DNA of 64,000 nucleotides. It comes from Nocardioides sp. NBC_00368 (GTDB lineage Bacteria; Actinomycetota; Actinomycetes; Propionibacteriales; Nocardioidaceae). The stretch is taken from positions 3,412,501 through 3,476,500 of the forward strand of contig NZ_CP107970.1 of NCBI RefSeq assembly GCF_036090055.1, in the 5' to 3' direction. This document shows, one piece after another, positions 26,172 to 34,893 of the stretch. Below the pieces are notes generated by a model, which saw only the letters and a list, made by a program, of their open reading frames with translations, made no database searches and was not told the DNA's origin. The translations under genes and the position numbers were made by a program. Within the stretch, counting starts at the first letter, position 1; each line of letters starts with the position of its first letter.

Positions 26172-26836
26172 TGCGAGACTTTCTTCTGGACCTTCTTCTG
26201 GGCAGCCTGCTCCACCGCATCGGGCCGGCGTAGGTAGAGCGGCTCGGGGTCCATCAGCTCGACCCGCTCCTCGGCCACCGCCCGCGCCAGCCAAGCGGCG
26301 GACGGGCGCACCGGGCCGAGCGGCGTCGGGAACGCATCGGGATAGAGCAGCGCCCCCTCACCGACCACCGGCACCGAGGTGGCGACCTCGGCGGGGCGGG
26401 CGACGACAGGTCCCTCGAGGCGTGCGCCGTCGGCGTCGTAGGACGCCAGGTAGACCTCCTTGCGCCGCGCATCGGTCGCCACGAAGAACCCCTCGGTGGT
26501 CGAGCTTGTCGAGACCACGCCGGACTCCACCGCCTCCACCGCGAGCACGTCCAAGGAGCAGGCCGCATAGACCGGGATCTCCAGCGCGAACCCGAGAGTC
26601 CGAGCGGTGACCAAGCCGACCCGGAGACCGGTGAACGGCCCCGGTCCGGCGCCCACGGCGATGGCCGTCAGATCCTGACGTACGATCCCGGCCGCCGCCA
26701 TGACGTCGGAGATCAGCGGCGCGAGCTGCTCACCGTGCTTCATGGTCCGGTCGGAGGCGAGCTCGGCGACGACATCGTCGCCGTCGTGGAGCGCCACGGT
26801 GACCTGGGGCGTTGCGGTGTCAAAGGCGAGAAGCAC
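26168..26836 (-). CDS. tsaB: t6A biosynthesis dimerisation protein TsaB
   Basis: 222 residues. LLAFDTATPQVTVAL start and GPGPFTGLRVGL loop are diagnostic. Partner and scaffold of TsaD in the threonylcarbamoyl transfer complex. GTG start. Residues around 107-115 read VVSTSSTTE and are encoded by a palindromic repeat (26495-26518) that also interrupts nnrD; it lies between conserved blocks and keeps the frame, so it looks like a tolerated insertion. C-terminus is Lys/Gln rich (KKVQKK). GTGA overlap with rimI. Confidence 0.93.
   Translation of the reverse strand: MLLAFDTATPQVTVALHDGDDVVAELASDRTMKHGEQLAPLISDVMAAAGIVRQDLTAIAVGAGPGPFTGLRVGLVTARTLGFALEIPVYAACSLDVLAVEAVESGVVSTSSTTEGFFVATDARRKEVYLASYDADGARLEGPVVARPAEVATSVPVVGEGALLYPDAFPTPLGPVRPSAAWLARAVAEERVELMDPEPLYLRRPDAVEQAAQKKVQKKVSQ
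26495..26518. repeat. In-frame palindromic repeat inside tsaB
   Basis: GGTGGTCGAGCTTGTCGAG followed by ACCAC; outer arms GTGGTC/GACCAC. The same element with one change lies in nnrD at 31155-31179, also in frame and in the same reading phase, encoding STSSTT in both proteins. Confidence 0.8.
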
Positions 26837-26846
26837 GACTCACACC

Positions 26847-27791
26847 CTAGAGCGCGCTCAGGTCCACGCCACGCCAGCGGGCCCCGACGGGAACGATCTC
26901 CACACGCCGAGGGTCGGCACCGTCAGGCGCCTCGACCAGATCCAGCGGAGCCTCGTCGGCCTCGGCGCGGACGATCCGGATCTCCAGCCGCGACTCGGAG
27001 AGCCCCTCGGCCAGGCCCTCGCCCCACTCGACGACGGTCACCGCGTCGTCGAGATCGGTGTCCAGGTCGAGATCGTCGAGCTCGTCGATCCCACCCAGCC
27101 GATACGCGTCGACGTGGACGAGCTCCGGACCACCGACCGTCGAAGGGTGCACCCGGGCGATCACGAAGGTCGGCGAGGTGATCTCACCGCGCACCCCCAG
27201 CCCCGCCCCGAGGCCCTTGGTGAAGGTGGTCTTGCCGGCGCCGAGGCCGCCGGAGAGGACGAGTACGTCGCCAGCGGCGAGCAGACCGGACATCCGCCGG
27301 CCCAGCTCGAACATCGCGTCGGGGTCGAGCGCCTCGACGACGTGCTCGTTCAGCGGACGATGCAGCCGCACCGCGGGCGCGTCACGCGAGATCTCCCGAA
27401 ATCCCTGCCGCTCCCAGAACCGCAGCGTCTCCGGGAGCTCCTCACGAGCGATCACCGCGAGGTCGCCGAAACCCTCCGAGCGCGCCAGCCCGGCGGCGTA
27501 CGTCACCATCTTGTGCGCCACACCATGACCCTGCTGATCAGGCAGAACAGCGAATCGCCGCAGCCACATCGTCGAGTCTGCGGGATCCATCACGACGGCC
27601 CCGACCCCGACCCCGTCCAACCGCGCCAAGACACCTCCGAAGCCGGAGAGGCGCTCCTTCATCGACCCCTCGGTCTCCCCGAGCGCGTCGGCGGGCGGGT
27701 CCAGAGGCGGGCGGGCGGAGAAGGCCGTGCGGACGATACCGAGCACCTCGGCCGCGGCCTCCGCCCCGACCCGCTCGAAGACGAGCGTCAT
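26847..27791 (-). CDS. tsaE: GNAT acetyltransferase-TsaE fusion
   Basis: 314 residues, two domains. Residues 1-145: GNAT (LRRFAVLPDQQGHGVAHKM, ETLRFWERQGF). Residues 155-314: TsaE ATPase with P-loop GGLGAGKTTF (181-190), SPTFVIARVH, VHVDAYRL and VEWGEGL, the Walker B-like end. TsaE drives the TsaB-TsaD cycle. ATGA overlap with the upstream hydrolase. The acetyltransferase substrate is unknown; fusion to TsaE beside rimI hints at a link between acetylation and translation quality. Ten bases separate the stop from the tsaB start. Confidence 0.92.
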   Translation of the reverse strand: MTLVFERVGAEAAAEVLGIVRTAFSARPPLDPPADALGETEGSMKERLSGFGGVLARLDGVGVGAVVMDPADSTMWLRRFAVLPDQQGHGVAHKMVTYAAGLARSEGFGDLAVIAREELPETLRFWERQGFREISRDAPAVRLHRPLNEHVVEALDPDAMFELGRRMSGLLAAGDVLVLSGGLGAGKTTFTKGLGAGLGVRGEITSPTFVIARVHPSTVGGPELVHVDAYRLGGIDELDDLDLDTDLDDAVTVVEWGEGLAEGLSESRLEIRIVRAEADEAPLDLVEAPDGADPRRVEIVPVGARWRGVDLSAL

Positions 27792-28879
27792 GCCGAGGCC
27801 GCATCCCGGGTGGCCGAGGCGAGCAGCTGGTCGAGCTCGGCGTTGACCTGACCGTGCCGCTCGAGGATGACCATGTGCCCGGCCTTCTCGCACTCGACCA
27901 GCCGCGATCCGGGGATGTAGGAGTGCAGCTTGCGGCTGTGACCGACGGCGGTGAGCCGGTCGGCGGTGCCGCAGATGATCGTGGTCGGCACCCGCCCCAT
28001 CGCGGCGACGCTCGAGAACTTGTCCAGCGCACGGAAGCTCGGGAAGAACTCCGCGACCACCTCGAACGGCGTCTGCGAGAGCAACCCGTCGACGAACTCG
28101 ACGTACGCCTCCGGCACCTCGTCCCCGAAGGCGAACACGTCGGTGAAGACGGTCGCCACCGAGGACCCCATGGCCCGGAACCGGTCGACGATCCCGTGCC
28201 CGCGGGCCAGCGTGCGCATCGTGCTGTTGGCGATCCCGCCGGACAGCTTGGCCGGGAGCACCGGGATCAGCAGCCGGCTCGGGTCCAGACCTCCGGCGGT
28301 CGTCGAGATCAGGGCGGCACCGATGATGCGGCCACCCTCGTCGTAGGGGGCGAACAGCTCGGGGTGGTCCTCGGCGAGCGCGGCGATCGTCATCCCGCCC
28401 ATCGAGTGGCCGATCAGGATCACCGGGCCCTCCGGCACGACCGCGTCCAGCACGCGGAGCAGGTCGTCACCGAGCTGGTCGATGGTGGCGTTGCCGAGCG
28501 AGGACCGGCCGCTGCGGCCGTGGCTGCGCTGGTCGTAGAAGACCGACCGCACCAGGCCTCGGTAGGCGGCGCGCTGGAAGTGCCAGCAGTCGAGGTTGAG
28601 GCAGTAGCCGTGGACGAAGACGAGCGTCACCTCGCTCGCGCCACCGTTGTGGTGAGCCGAGTCGACCTCGTCGATCTCCACATGAAGAGGTACGCCGTCG
28701 GAGGTCACCACGGTCACCGGACAGGACCGCAGCGTACCGAGCGGGGTCTTGTCCTCGGGGCGCTCCTCGATCGCGCGGCGGCGCTTCTTGACCACCACCG
28801 CGCCGCGGGCCGCGGCAGCGACCGCCGCAGCTCCCAGCGTCCCTGCCGCGATCTGACCGATCCGTGTTGCGATGCTCAT
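27788..28879 (-). CDS. Alpha/beta hydrolase, membrane-anchored
   Basis: 363 residues. A hydrophobic N-terminal segment (about 8-30, IGQIAAGTLGAAAVAAAARG) precedes the hydrolase fold. Oxyanion motif HGYCLNLD, nucleophile elbow GHSMGG, acid in GTADRL and His in AGHMV complete the triad. Position between alr and tsaE is conserved in actinobacterial genomes. Substrate unknown, lipid or ester likely. ATGA overlaps on both sides put it firmly in the alr-tsaE operon. Confidence 0.88.
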   Translation of the reverse strand: MSIATRIGQIAAGTLGAAAVAAAARGAVVVKKRRRAIEERPEDKTPLGTLRSCPVTVVTSDGVPLHVEIDEVDSAHHNGGASEVTLVFVHGYCLNLDCWHFQRAAYRGLVRSVFYDQRSHGRSGRSSLGNATIDQLGDDLLRVLDAVVPEGPVILIGHSMGGMTIAALAEDHPELFAPYDEGGRIIGAALISTTAGGLDPSRLLIPVLPAKLSGGIANSTMRTLARGHGIVDRFRAMGSSVATVFTDVFAFGDEVPEAYVEFVDGLLSQTPFEVVAEFFPSFRALDKFSSVAAMGRVPTTIICGTADRLTAVGHSRKLHSYIPGSRLVECEKAGHMVILERHGQVNAELDQLLASATRDAASA

Positions 28880-30051
28880 TGGTCGCCTCCCTGCTCGGTG
28901 TCGACGTAACGCCGCTTCATCCGTCCTCCGATCCTGGTGACGACCTCGTAGGCGATGGTCTCGCTCGCTTCGGCCCAGTCCTGGGCGGTCGGCTCGCCAT
29001 CGGCTCCGGTGCCCCACAGAACCACCTCGGCACCGGGTTCGACCGCGGCGTCGCCGAGATCGACCACGATCTGGTCCATGCAGATGGTGCCGCGTACGGG
29101 GCGCCGTAGCCCGTCCACCCACACCGACGCGCGATTCCCGGAACGACGCTGGATGCCCTCGGCGTAGCCGACCGGGACCAACCCGACGGTCGTCGGCGCC
29201 TCGGCCACCCAGGTGTGGTTGTAGGAGACGCCCGCGCCGGCCTCGATCCGCTTCACCAGCGCCAGCTCGGCGCGCACGGTCATCGCCGGGACGAGTCCGA
29301 GCTCGTGCCACGGCGATCCGTCGACGCCCGGCGCCGGGTCGATGCCGTACGTCGCGATCCCGACCCGCACCAGGTCGAGCCGTGCGCTCGGCCGCAGCAG
29401 CGCTCCCGCAGAGTTGGCGAGGTGGCGCACCTCGGGCCGGAGGCCGGCCTCCTCGGCGACTGCGAGCGCCTCACCGAAGACCTTCTCCTGGAGGGCGCTG
29501 GCCGGGTCGGCGGTGTTCTCGCTGGAGCTGAAGTGCGACCAGATGCCGGTCACCCGGATCGCCCCTTCCGCCTCCAGGATCCGCGCCAGCGCGACCAGGT
29601 TGCCCCAGTCGGCGAAGGCCGCGCCTCCCCGGGAGAGCCCGGTGTCCACCTTGAGCTGCACCCGCGGCGTACGGCCCAGGGCGTCGCCGGCGGCGGCGAA
29701 CTTCTCCAGGTCGGCGACGGTGTAGGCGGTGACGTCGATGTCCGCGGCCACGAGGTCCTCGGCAGGCTCGCTCGGCATGATCAGCCAGGCCAGCAGCCTG
29801 CCCTCGTCGCCGGCCGCGCGCAGCGCGAGCGCCTCGTCGGCCGAGGCCACGCCGAGCCAGTCGGCACCGCCCTCACGAGCGGCCCGTCCGGCCTCGACCA
29901 GGCCGTGCCCGTAGCCGTCGGCCTTCACCACCGTCATGATCGGCGTACGAAGGTGCTCCTTCAGCCGCGAGACGTTGTGGCGGATCGCGGCGAGGTCGAT
30001 GACGATCTCGGCTCGCCGAAGCGGAGCCCGAGGCGCTGGGCTCGGTGACAT
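28876..30051 (-). CDS. alr: Alanine racemase
   Basis: 391 residues. PLP lysine in VVKADGYGHG (Lys43 region); the second catalytic base is the Tyr in SYNHTW, with GYAEGIQRR and GTICMDQ also typical. Makes D-alanine for peptidoglycan. Probably leaderless: TATCCT is the -10, seven nucleotides before ATG, indicating an internal promoter for alr and the genes after it. ATGA overlap with the hydrolase. Confidence 0.96.
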   Translation of the reverse strand: MSPSPAPRAPLRRAEIVIDLAAIRHNVSRLKEHLRTPIMTVVKADGYGHGLVEAGRAAREGGADWLGVASADEALALRAAGDEGRLLAWLIMPSEPAEDLVAADIDVTAYTVADLEKFAAAGDALGRTPRVQLKVDTGLSRGGAAFADWGNLVALARILEAEGAIRVTGIWSHFSSSENTADPASALQEKVFGEALAVAEEAGLRPEVRHLANSAGALLRPSARLDLVRVGIATYGIDPAPGVDGSPWHELGLVPAMTVRAELALVKRIEAGAGVSYNHTWVAEAPTTVGLVPVGYAEGIQRRSGNRASVWVDGLRRPVRGTICMDQIVVDLGDAAVEPGAEVVLWGTGADGEPTAQDWAEASETIAYEVVTRIGGRMKRRYVDTEQGGDQ

Positions 30052-30058
30052 GATGTCA

Positions 30059-30064
30059 AGGATA
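30059..30064 (-). promoter_or_regulatory. alr -10 box (internal operon promoter)
   Basis: TATCCT on the minus strand, seven nucleotides before the alr ATG; no ribosome site between. Leaderless start inferred. Confidence 0.45.
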
Positions 30065-30083
30065 GTTGCCGCGCTGTGCTCTT

Positions 30084-31490
30084 TTAGGCAGGGGGCAAGA
30101 CAGCAGGAAGGGATCGGATAACGGCGGGTATCGCCGCGGCGACGCCGCTCGCGGTCACCGGCCCGCCGGCGCTCGCCAGGCTCGCCGCCGCACCGTGCAG
30201 CCAGGCCCCGGCCGAGGCCGCGTCGATGGGCGCGAGACCGGTGGCGAGGAGCGAGCCGATCAGGCCGCCGAGCACGTCCCCCGAGCCGGCAGTGGCCAGC
30301 CAGGAGGTGCCCGTGGTGTTGACGCGTACCGGCGTGTCGGGGTCCGGCGAGGCGATCGTCGTGCGGCGGCCTTTGAGCAGCACCACCGCGTGGAACCGTT
30401 GGGCCGCGAGCCGCGCGTAGTGCAGCGGACGGGCCTCGATGTCGGCGCGGTCCTCCCGGATCAGCGTCGCCAGCTCGCCCGCGTGCGGAGTCAGGATCGC
30501 GGGCACGCCGAGTGGCCCCGTCAACGGACGGAGGCTGTCGGCGTCGATGACCAGAGGTACGCCGCTGGCCCGGGCGAACGCGAGCGCGCTGTTGGCGCCG
30601 TCGGCGCTGCCCGAGCCGACCACCCAGGCCTGGGCCTGCCCGTCGCCGACCACCTCCGGATGCTGGCGTTTGACCCACTCCGAGGCGGTCCCGACGTAGC
30701 GGACCATCCCGGCGAGCCCGGTGTTGGCGCCGGCGACGGCCAGCAGCGCGGCGCCGGGATAGGTGGCGCTGCCGACCCGCAGGCCGACCACGCCGCGGGT
30801 GTACTTGTGCACGTCCGGCGCCGGGCGCGGCACCAGAGCGGCCACGTCGGCCGCCTCGAGACTCTCGATCGCCGGCGTCGGGAGGTCGAGGCCGATATCG
30901 ATCAGCTGGACCTTCCCGCAGGCCGAGGCCGCCGGGTCGAGCAGATGACACGGCTTGTAGGTGCCGAAGGTGACCGTCAGATCGGCGTCCACATGGGCGC
31001 CGTCCACCTCCCCTGCGTCGACGCAGACCCCGCTCGGCGTGTCGACGGCGACCACCGGGACCCCGGCGAGCATCCCCAGCGCCGCCTCGGCCTCCGGCCG
31101 CAGCCCGGGCTTCCCCCCGATCCCCACGATCCCGTCGATGACCACGTCCGCACCGGTGGTCGAGCTTGTCGAGGCCACCCCAGAGGAAACAGTCCCCCCT
31201 GCCGCCTTCAGAGCACTGACCCCACCCGTGTGCGCCCGATCCGAGAGCAGCCACGCCTCGACCCGCGCGCCGCGACGCGCGAGAAGCGCCCCGGCGTACA
31301 GCGCGTCCCCGCCGTTGTCGCCGCTCCCGACGAGCAGCACGACACGCTTCCCGTAGGCACCGCCCAGGTGACCGATGACCGCATACGCCAACCCGGCCGC
31401 AGCGCGCTGCATCAGGGCGCCTTCTGGCAGGCTCGCCATCAAGGCCTTCTCTGCCGCTCTGACCTGCTCAACCGAGTGCGCACGCCGCAT
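30084..31490 (-). CDS. nnrD: Bifunctional NAD(P)H-hydrate epimerase/dehydratase
   Basis: 468 residues. N-terminal YjeF epimerase half (LLVGSGDNGGDALYAGALLARRG region, VVAVDTPSGV) and C-terminal ribokinase-like dehydratase half (TPHAGELATLI, LLKGRRTTIA, TAGSGDVLGGLIG). Repairs damaged NAD(P)HX. Residues near 104-111 (ASTSSTTG) are encoded by the same palindromic element as in tsaB. ATG start; 60 bp after acpS. The 32-bp gap to alr carries the alr promoter. Confidence 0.94.
   Translation of the reverse strand: MRRAHSVEQVRAAEKALMASLPEGALMQRAAAGLAYAVIGHLGGAYGKRVVLLVGSGDNGGDALYAGALLARRGARVEAWLLSDRAHTGGVSALKAAGGTVSSGVASTSSTTGADVVIDGIVGIGGKPGLRPEAEAALGMLAGVPVVAVDTPSGVCVDAGEVDGAHVDADLTVTFGTYKPCHLLDPAASACGKVQLIDIGLDLPTPAIESLEAADVAALVPRPAPDVHKYTRGVVGLRVGSATYPGAALLAVAGANTGLAGMVRYVGTASEWVKRQHPEVVGDGQAQAWVVGSGSADGANSALAFARASGVPLVIDADSLRPLTGPLGVPAILTPHAGELATLIREDRADIEARPLHYARLAAQRFHAVVLLKGRRTTIASPDPDTPVRVNTTGTSWLATAGSGDVLGGLIGSLLATGLAPIDAASAGAWLHGAAASLASAGGPVTASGVAAAIPAVIRSLPAVLPPA
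31155..31179. repeat. In-frame palindromic repeat inside nnrD
   Basis: GGTGGTCGAGCTTGTCGAG then GCCACC, the sibling of the element at 26495. It lies between GGTVSS and GADVV of the epimerase domain and preserves the frame. Confidence 0.8.
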
Positions 31491-31550
31491 GACCCCAGCC
31501 TACGCGCCGAGTCGCTGCCGGGGCCGGGCCGAAGGGCTCGAACCAGCCCG

Positions 31551-31904
31551 TCAGTCCTCCAGGACGACCATCGCCGAGGCGATCCCGGCGTCGTGGGAGA
31601 GCGAGAGGTGGACGGTGGCGACGCCGAGCTTCGTGGCCTGCGCCAGCACCGTGCCGCGGAGCTCGAACCGGGGCTGTCCCGACGACTCCGAGATCACCTC
31701 GGCGTCGTGCCACTCCATCCCCTGGGGCGCGCCGAGCGCCTTGGCGAGCGCCTCCTTGGCGGCGAACCGAGCGGCCAGCGAGGCCATCGGCTTCCCCGCC
31801 TCGGCGGGGGTGAACAGGCGCTCGCGCAGCCGCGGCGTACGCTCCAGCGACTCCTCGAAACGCGCCAGGTCGCACACGTCGATCCCGACTCCGATCACGG
31901 CCAT
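31551..31904 (-). CDS. acpS: Holo-[acyl-carrier-protein] synthase
   Basis: 117 residues, normal length. GVGIDVCDLARFEE start, RFAAKEALAKALG with the metal-binding Glu, and VHLSLSHDAGIASAMVVLE at the end. Transfers 4'-phosphopantetheine from CoA to ACP. Follows glmS by 13 bp and precedes nnrD, the conserved actinobacterial order. ATG chosen at MAVIGVGID. Confidence 0.95.
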   Translation of the reverse strand: MAVIGVGIDVCDLARFEESLERTPRLRERLFTPAEAGKPMASLAARFAAKEALAKALGAPQGMEWHDAEVISESSGQPRFELRGTVLAQATKLGVATVHLSLSHDAGIASAMVVLED

Positions 31905-31917
31905 CAGCGCAGCACCG

Positions 31918-33762
31918 TCACTCGACCGTGACGGACTTGGCGAGGTTGCGGGGCTGGTCCACGTCGTAGCCGAGCTCGGTGGCGAGCTGGCAGGCGAAGA
32001 GCTGCATCGGCACGACCGCGACGAGAGGCTGCAGGAGCACCGGCACCTTCGGCAGCCGGATGATCGTGTCGGAGACCGAGTCGACCGAGTCGTCGCCCTC
32101 CTCGACCAGCGCGATGGTGCGCGCGCCGCGAGCGCGCACCTCCATGATCCCCGAGCGCATCTTGTCGTGGAGGAAGTCGCGGCCGCGTGGGGGCACGATG
32201 CACCAGATCGGCAGTCCCTCCTCGACCAGCGCGATCGGGCCGTGCTTGAGCTCGCCGGCGGCGAACCCCTCGGCGTGCAGGTAGGCGAGCTCCTTGAGCT
32301 TGAGCGCGCCCTCCAGCGCCACCGGGTAGCCGGCGTGGCGGCCCAGGAACAGGAAGGCCCGGCGGTCGGCGTACTCACGTGCCAGGTCGTAGACCTGCGG
32401 CGCGGTCTCCAAGACCTTCGACACGGCGGCAGGCATCGCCTCGAGCTGCGTCATCACGCCGTCGATCTCGTCGCCGTACATCGTGCCCTTGACCTGGGCC
32501 AGGTAGAGCGCGAGCAGGTAGCAGGCGACCAGTTGGGTGACGTACCCCTTGGTCGAGGCGACCCCGATCTCCGGGCCGGCGTGGGTGTAGATGACCGCGT
32601 CGGACTCGCGCGGGATCGTGGAGCCGTTGGTGTTGCAGATCGCCAGCACCTTGGAGCGCTGCGAGCGCGCGTGCCGGATCGCCTGCAACGTGTCGGCGGT
32701 CTCGCCGGACTGCGAGATCGCCACCACCAGGGTCGAGTTGTCGAGGATGGGGTCGCGATAGCGGAACTCGCTCGCCAGCTCGACCTCCACCGAGATCCGG
32801 CACCAGTGCTCGATGGCGTACTTCGCGACCATGCCCGCATAGAACGAGGTCCCCGCGGCGATGATGATGATCTTGGTGACCTCGCGCAGCTCGTCGTCGT
32901 CGAGCCGCATCTCGTCGAGGTGGAGCGACCCCGAAGGCGTACGCCGCCCCAGCAGCGAGTCGGCGACAGCACGAGGCTGCTCGAGGATCTCCTTGCGCAT
33001 GAACCAGTCGTGGCCGTCCTTCTCGGCGGCGGCCAGATCCCAGTCGACGTGGAAGCGGCGGCCCTCGGCGGGGGTGCCGTCGAAGTTGGTGACCGTCGCG
33101 CCCTCGCGGGTGATCGTGACGACCTGGTCCTGGTCGAGCTCCATCGCCTCGCGGGTGTGCTCGATGAAGGCGGCGACGTCGGAGCCGAGGAACGACTCCC
33201 CCTCGCCCAGGCCGACCACGAGCGGGCTGTTGCGTCGGGCGGCGACGACGCGGGACGGGTCCTCGGCGTCGACCGCGACGAAGGTGAAGGCACCCTCCAG
33301 GACCGAGCAGACCTTCTGCATCGCGATGGTCAGGTCGGCGCCGCCGACGACCTCGCGCTCGAGCAGGTGGGCGGCCACCTCGGTGTCGGTCTGCGAGGCG
33401 AACTCGTGCCCGTCGGTCTCCAGCGAGGCCCGCAGCTCGGCGAAGTTCTCGATGATCCCGTTGTGCACGACCGCGACGCGCCCGATGCGGCCGACGTGCG
33501 GGTGGGCGTTGCCGTCGGTCGGGCCACCGTGGGTCGCCCAGCGGGTGTGGCCGATCCCGGTCGTCGCCGCCGGCAACGGCGTGTCCGCGATCGCCTTCTC
33601 GAGGTTGGCGAGCTTGCCGGCCCGCTTGTCCACGGCCAGCTTCCTGCTGGCCACCAACGCGATCCCGGCCGAGTCATAGCCGCGGTACTCCAACCGCCGC
33701 AGGCCATCGATCACGACGCTCTGCGCCGACCGGTCTCCGACGTACCCAACGATGCCGCACAT
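31918..33762 (-). CDS. glmS: Glutamine-fructose-6-phosphate aminotransferase (isomerizing)
   Basis: 614 residues, full length. Starts MCGIVGYVG with the Cys2 nucleophile of the glutaminase; GHTRWATHG and NGIIEN complete that domain. Two SIS sugar-isomerase domains follow (AAGTSFYAG, ISQSGETADT, GRHAGYPVALEGALKLKE), ending LAKSVTVE. Makes glucosamine-6-phosphate for cell-wall UDP-GlcNAc. First gene of the operon that runs to tsaD. Its start is 70 bp from the divergent coaA, so no room for a glmS ribozyme. Confidence 0.97.
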   Translation of the reverse strand: MCGIVGYVGDRSAQSVVIDGLRRLEYRGYDSAGIALVASRKLAVDKRAGKLANLEKAIADTPLPAATTGIGHTRWATHGGPTDGNAHPHVGRIGRVAVVHNGIIENFAELRASLETDGHEFASQTDTEVAAHLLEREVVGGADLTIAMQKVCSVLEGAFTFVAVDAEDPSRVVAARRNSPLVVGLGEGESFLGSDVAAFIEHTREAMELDQDQVVTITREGATVTNFDGTPAEGRRFHVDWDLAAAEKDGHDWFMRKEILEQPRAVADSLLGRRTPSGSLHLDEMRLDDDELREVTKIIIIAAGTSFYAGMVAKYAIEHWCRISVEVELASEFRYRDPILDNSTLVVAISQSGETADTLQAIRHARSQRSKVLAICNTNGSTIPRESDAVIYTHAGPEIGVASTKGYVTQLVACYLLALYLAQVKGTMYGDEIDGVMTQLEAMPAAVSKVLETAPQVYDLAREYADRRAFLFLGRHAGYPVALEGALKLKELAYLHAEGFAAGELKHGPIALVEEGLPIWCIVPPRGRDFLHDKMRSGIMEVRARGARTIALVEEGDDSVDSVSDTIIRLPKVPVLLQPLVAVVPMQLFACQLATELGYDVDQPRNLAKSVTVE

Positions 33763-33832
33763 GGCGGATGATCCTACGGCGCTCGTGGACCCCATCAGGA
33801 AGTGGCGGCGCCAGTGCGTAACAATCGTTGCC

Positions 33833-34798
33833 ATGTCACACCCCGGGCCACACGGCGATGACCGCGGCTCCTCGCCCTACGTCGAGCTCGACCGTAGCGC
33901 GTGGGCCGAGCTCGCGACCGAGACCGAGAGTCCGCTGACCGAGGCCGAGATCGAGTCGCTGCGTGGCCTGGGCGACCAGATAGACCTCAAGGAGGTCGAG
34001 GAGGTCTACCTGCCGCTGAGCCGCCTGCTCAGCCTCTACGTGAGCGCCTCCGCCAAGCTCCACGACCAGCAGGAGCTGTTCCTCGGCAAGACGATGCCGG
34101 AGCGTACGCCCTTCGTCATCGGCGTCGCCGGGTCTGTCGCCGTCGGCAAGTCGACCACCGCGCGTGTGCTCCAGCAGATGCTCGCCCACTGGCCCGAGCA
34201 CCCCAACGTCGCCCTGGTGACCACCGACGGGTTCCTCTACCCCAACGCCGAGCTCGAGCGGCGCGGCCTGATGGAGCGCAAGGGCTTCCCGGAGTCCTAC
34301 GACCGCAAGGCGCTGCTCCGCTTCCTCGTCGACCTCAAGTCGGGCGAGGACGAGGTGCGCGCGCCGATCTACTCACACCTGACCTACGACGTCACCGACC
34401 AGACCGTGACCGTCAAGAAACCCGACATCGTCATCCTCGAGGGGCTCAACGTCCTGCAGCCCTCCCGGGTCCGCGCCGACGGCACCATCTCGCTCGGCCT
34501 GTCCGACTTCTTCGACTTCTCCGTCTACGTCGATGCCGACTCGCGCGACATCAAGCAGTGGTACGTCGAGCGCTTCCTGCGTCTGCGCGAGACCGCCTTC
34601 CGCGACCCGTCGTCCTACTTCACGAAGTACGCGGCCCTGAGCCACGACGAGGCCATCACCCGCGCCACCGAGATCTGGAACGAGATCAACGGCCCCAACC
34701 TCCGCGAGAACGTCCTCCCGACCCGCTCCCGCGCCACCCTCGTGCTCCGGAAGGACCGCGACCACTCGGTGCGGTATGTGAGGTTGCGGAAGATCTAG
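33833..34798 (+). CDS. coaA: Pantothenate kinase type I
   Basis: 321 residues. P-loop GVAGSVAVGKSTTARV (from about residue 97), VTTDGFLYPN, SYDRKALLRF and VILEGLNVLQ are the CoaA blocks. First committed step of CoA synthesis. ATG 33833 chosen; AACAAT seven nucleotides upstream suggests a leaderless mRNA, as for guaB3. Convergent with glmM; a long inverted repeat fills the gap. Confidence 0.95.
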   Translation: MSHPGPHGDDRGSSPYVELDRSAWAELATETESPLTEAEIESLRGLGDQIDLKEVEEVYLPLSRLLSLYVSASAKLHDQQELFLGKTMPERTPFVIGVAGSVAVGKSTTARVLQQMLAHWPEHPNVALVTTDGFLYPNAELERRGLMERKGFPESYDRKALLRFLVDLKSGEDEVRAPIYSHLTYDVTDQTVTVKKPDIVILEGLNVLQPSRVRADGTISLGLSDFFDFSVYVDADSRDIKQWYVERFLRLRETAFRDPSSYFTKYAALSHDEAITRATEIWNEINGPNLRENVLPTRSRATLVLRKDRDHSVRYVRLRKI

Positions 34799-34805
34799 GC
34801 GGTTG

Positions 34806-34891
34806 GTTCGTCTAGGTATGCAGAGAAACCTTCACTTCCCGTGCGGAGTTCCGCCCGGGAAGTGAAGGTTCGGCTGCATACCTAGACGAAC
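34806..34891. terminator. Inverted repeat, GTTCGTC-AGGTATG family (copy 1), bidirectional
   Basis: Outer 18-bp arms GTTCGTCTAGGTATGCAG / its complement, a 4-nt asymmetric bulge, inner 13-bp arms ACCTTCACTTCCC, and a loop containing GCGGAGTTCCGC. Lies between convergent coaA and glmM stops. The outer arm recurs at 48957-49044. Confidence 0.75.
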
Positions 34892-34893
34892 AT

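Noticed and set aside
31918..33832. glmS ribozyme or other riboswitch upstream of glmS
   Set aside because: Only 70 bp separate glmS from the divergent coaA start, and no ribozyme core is visible.
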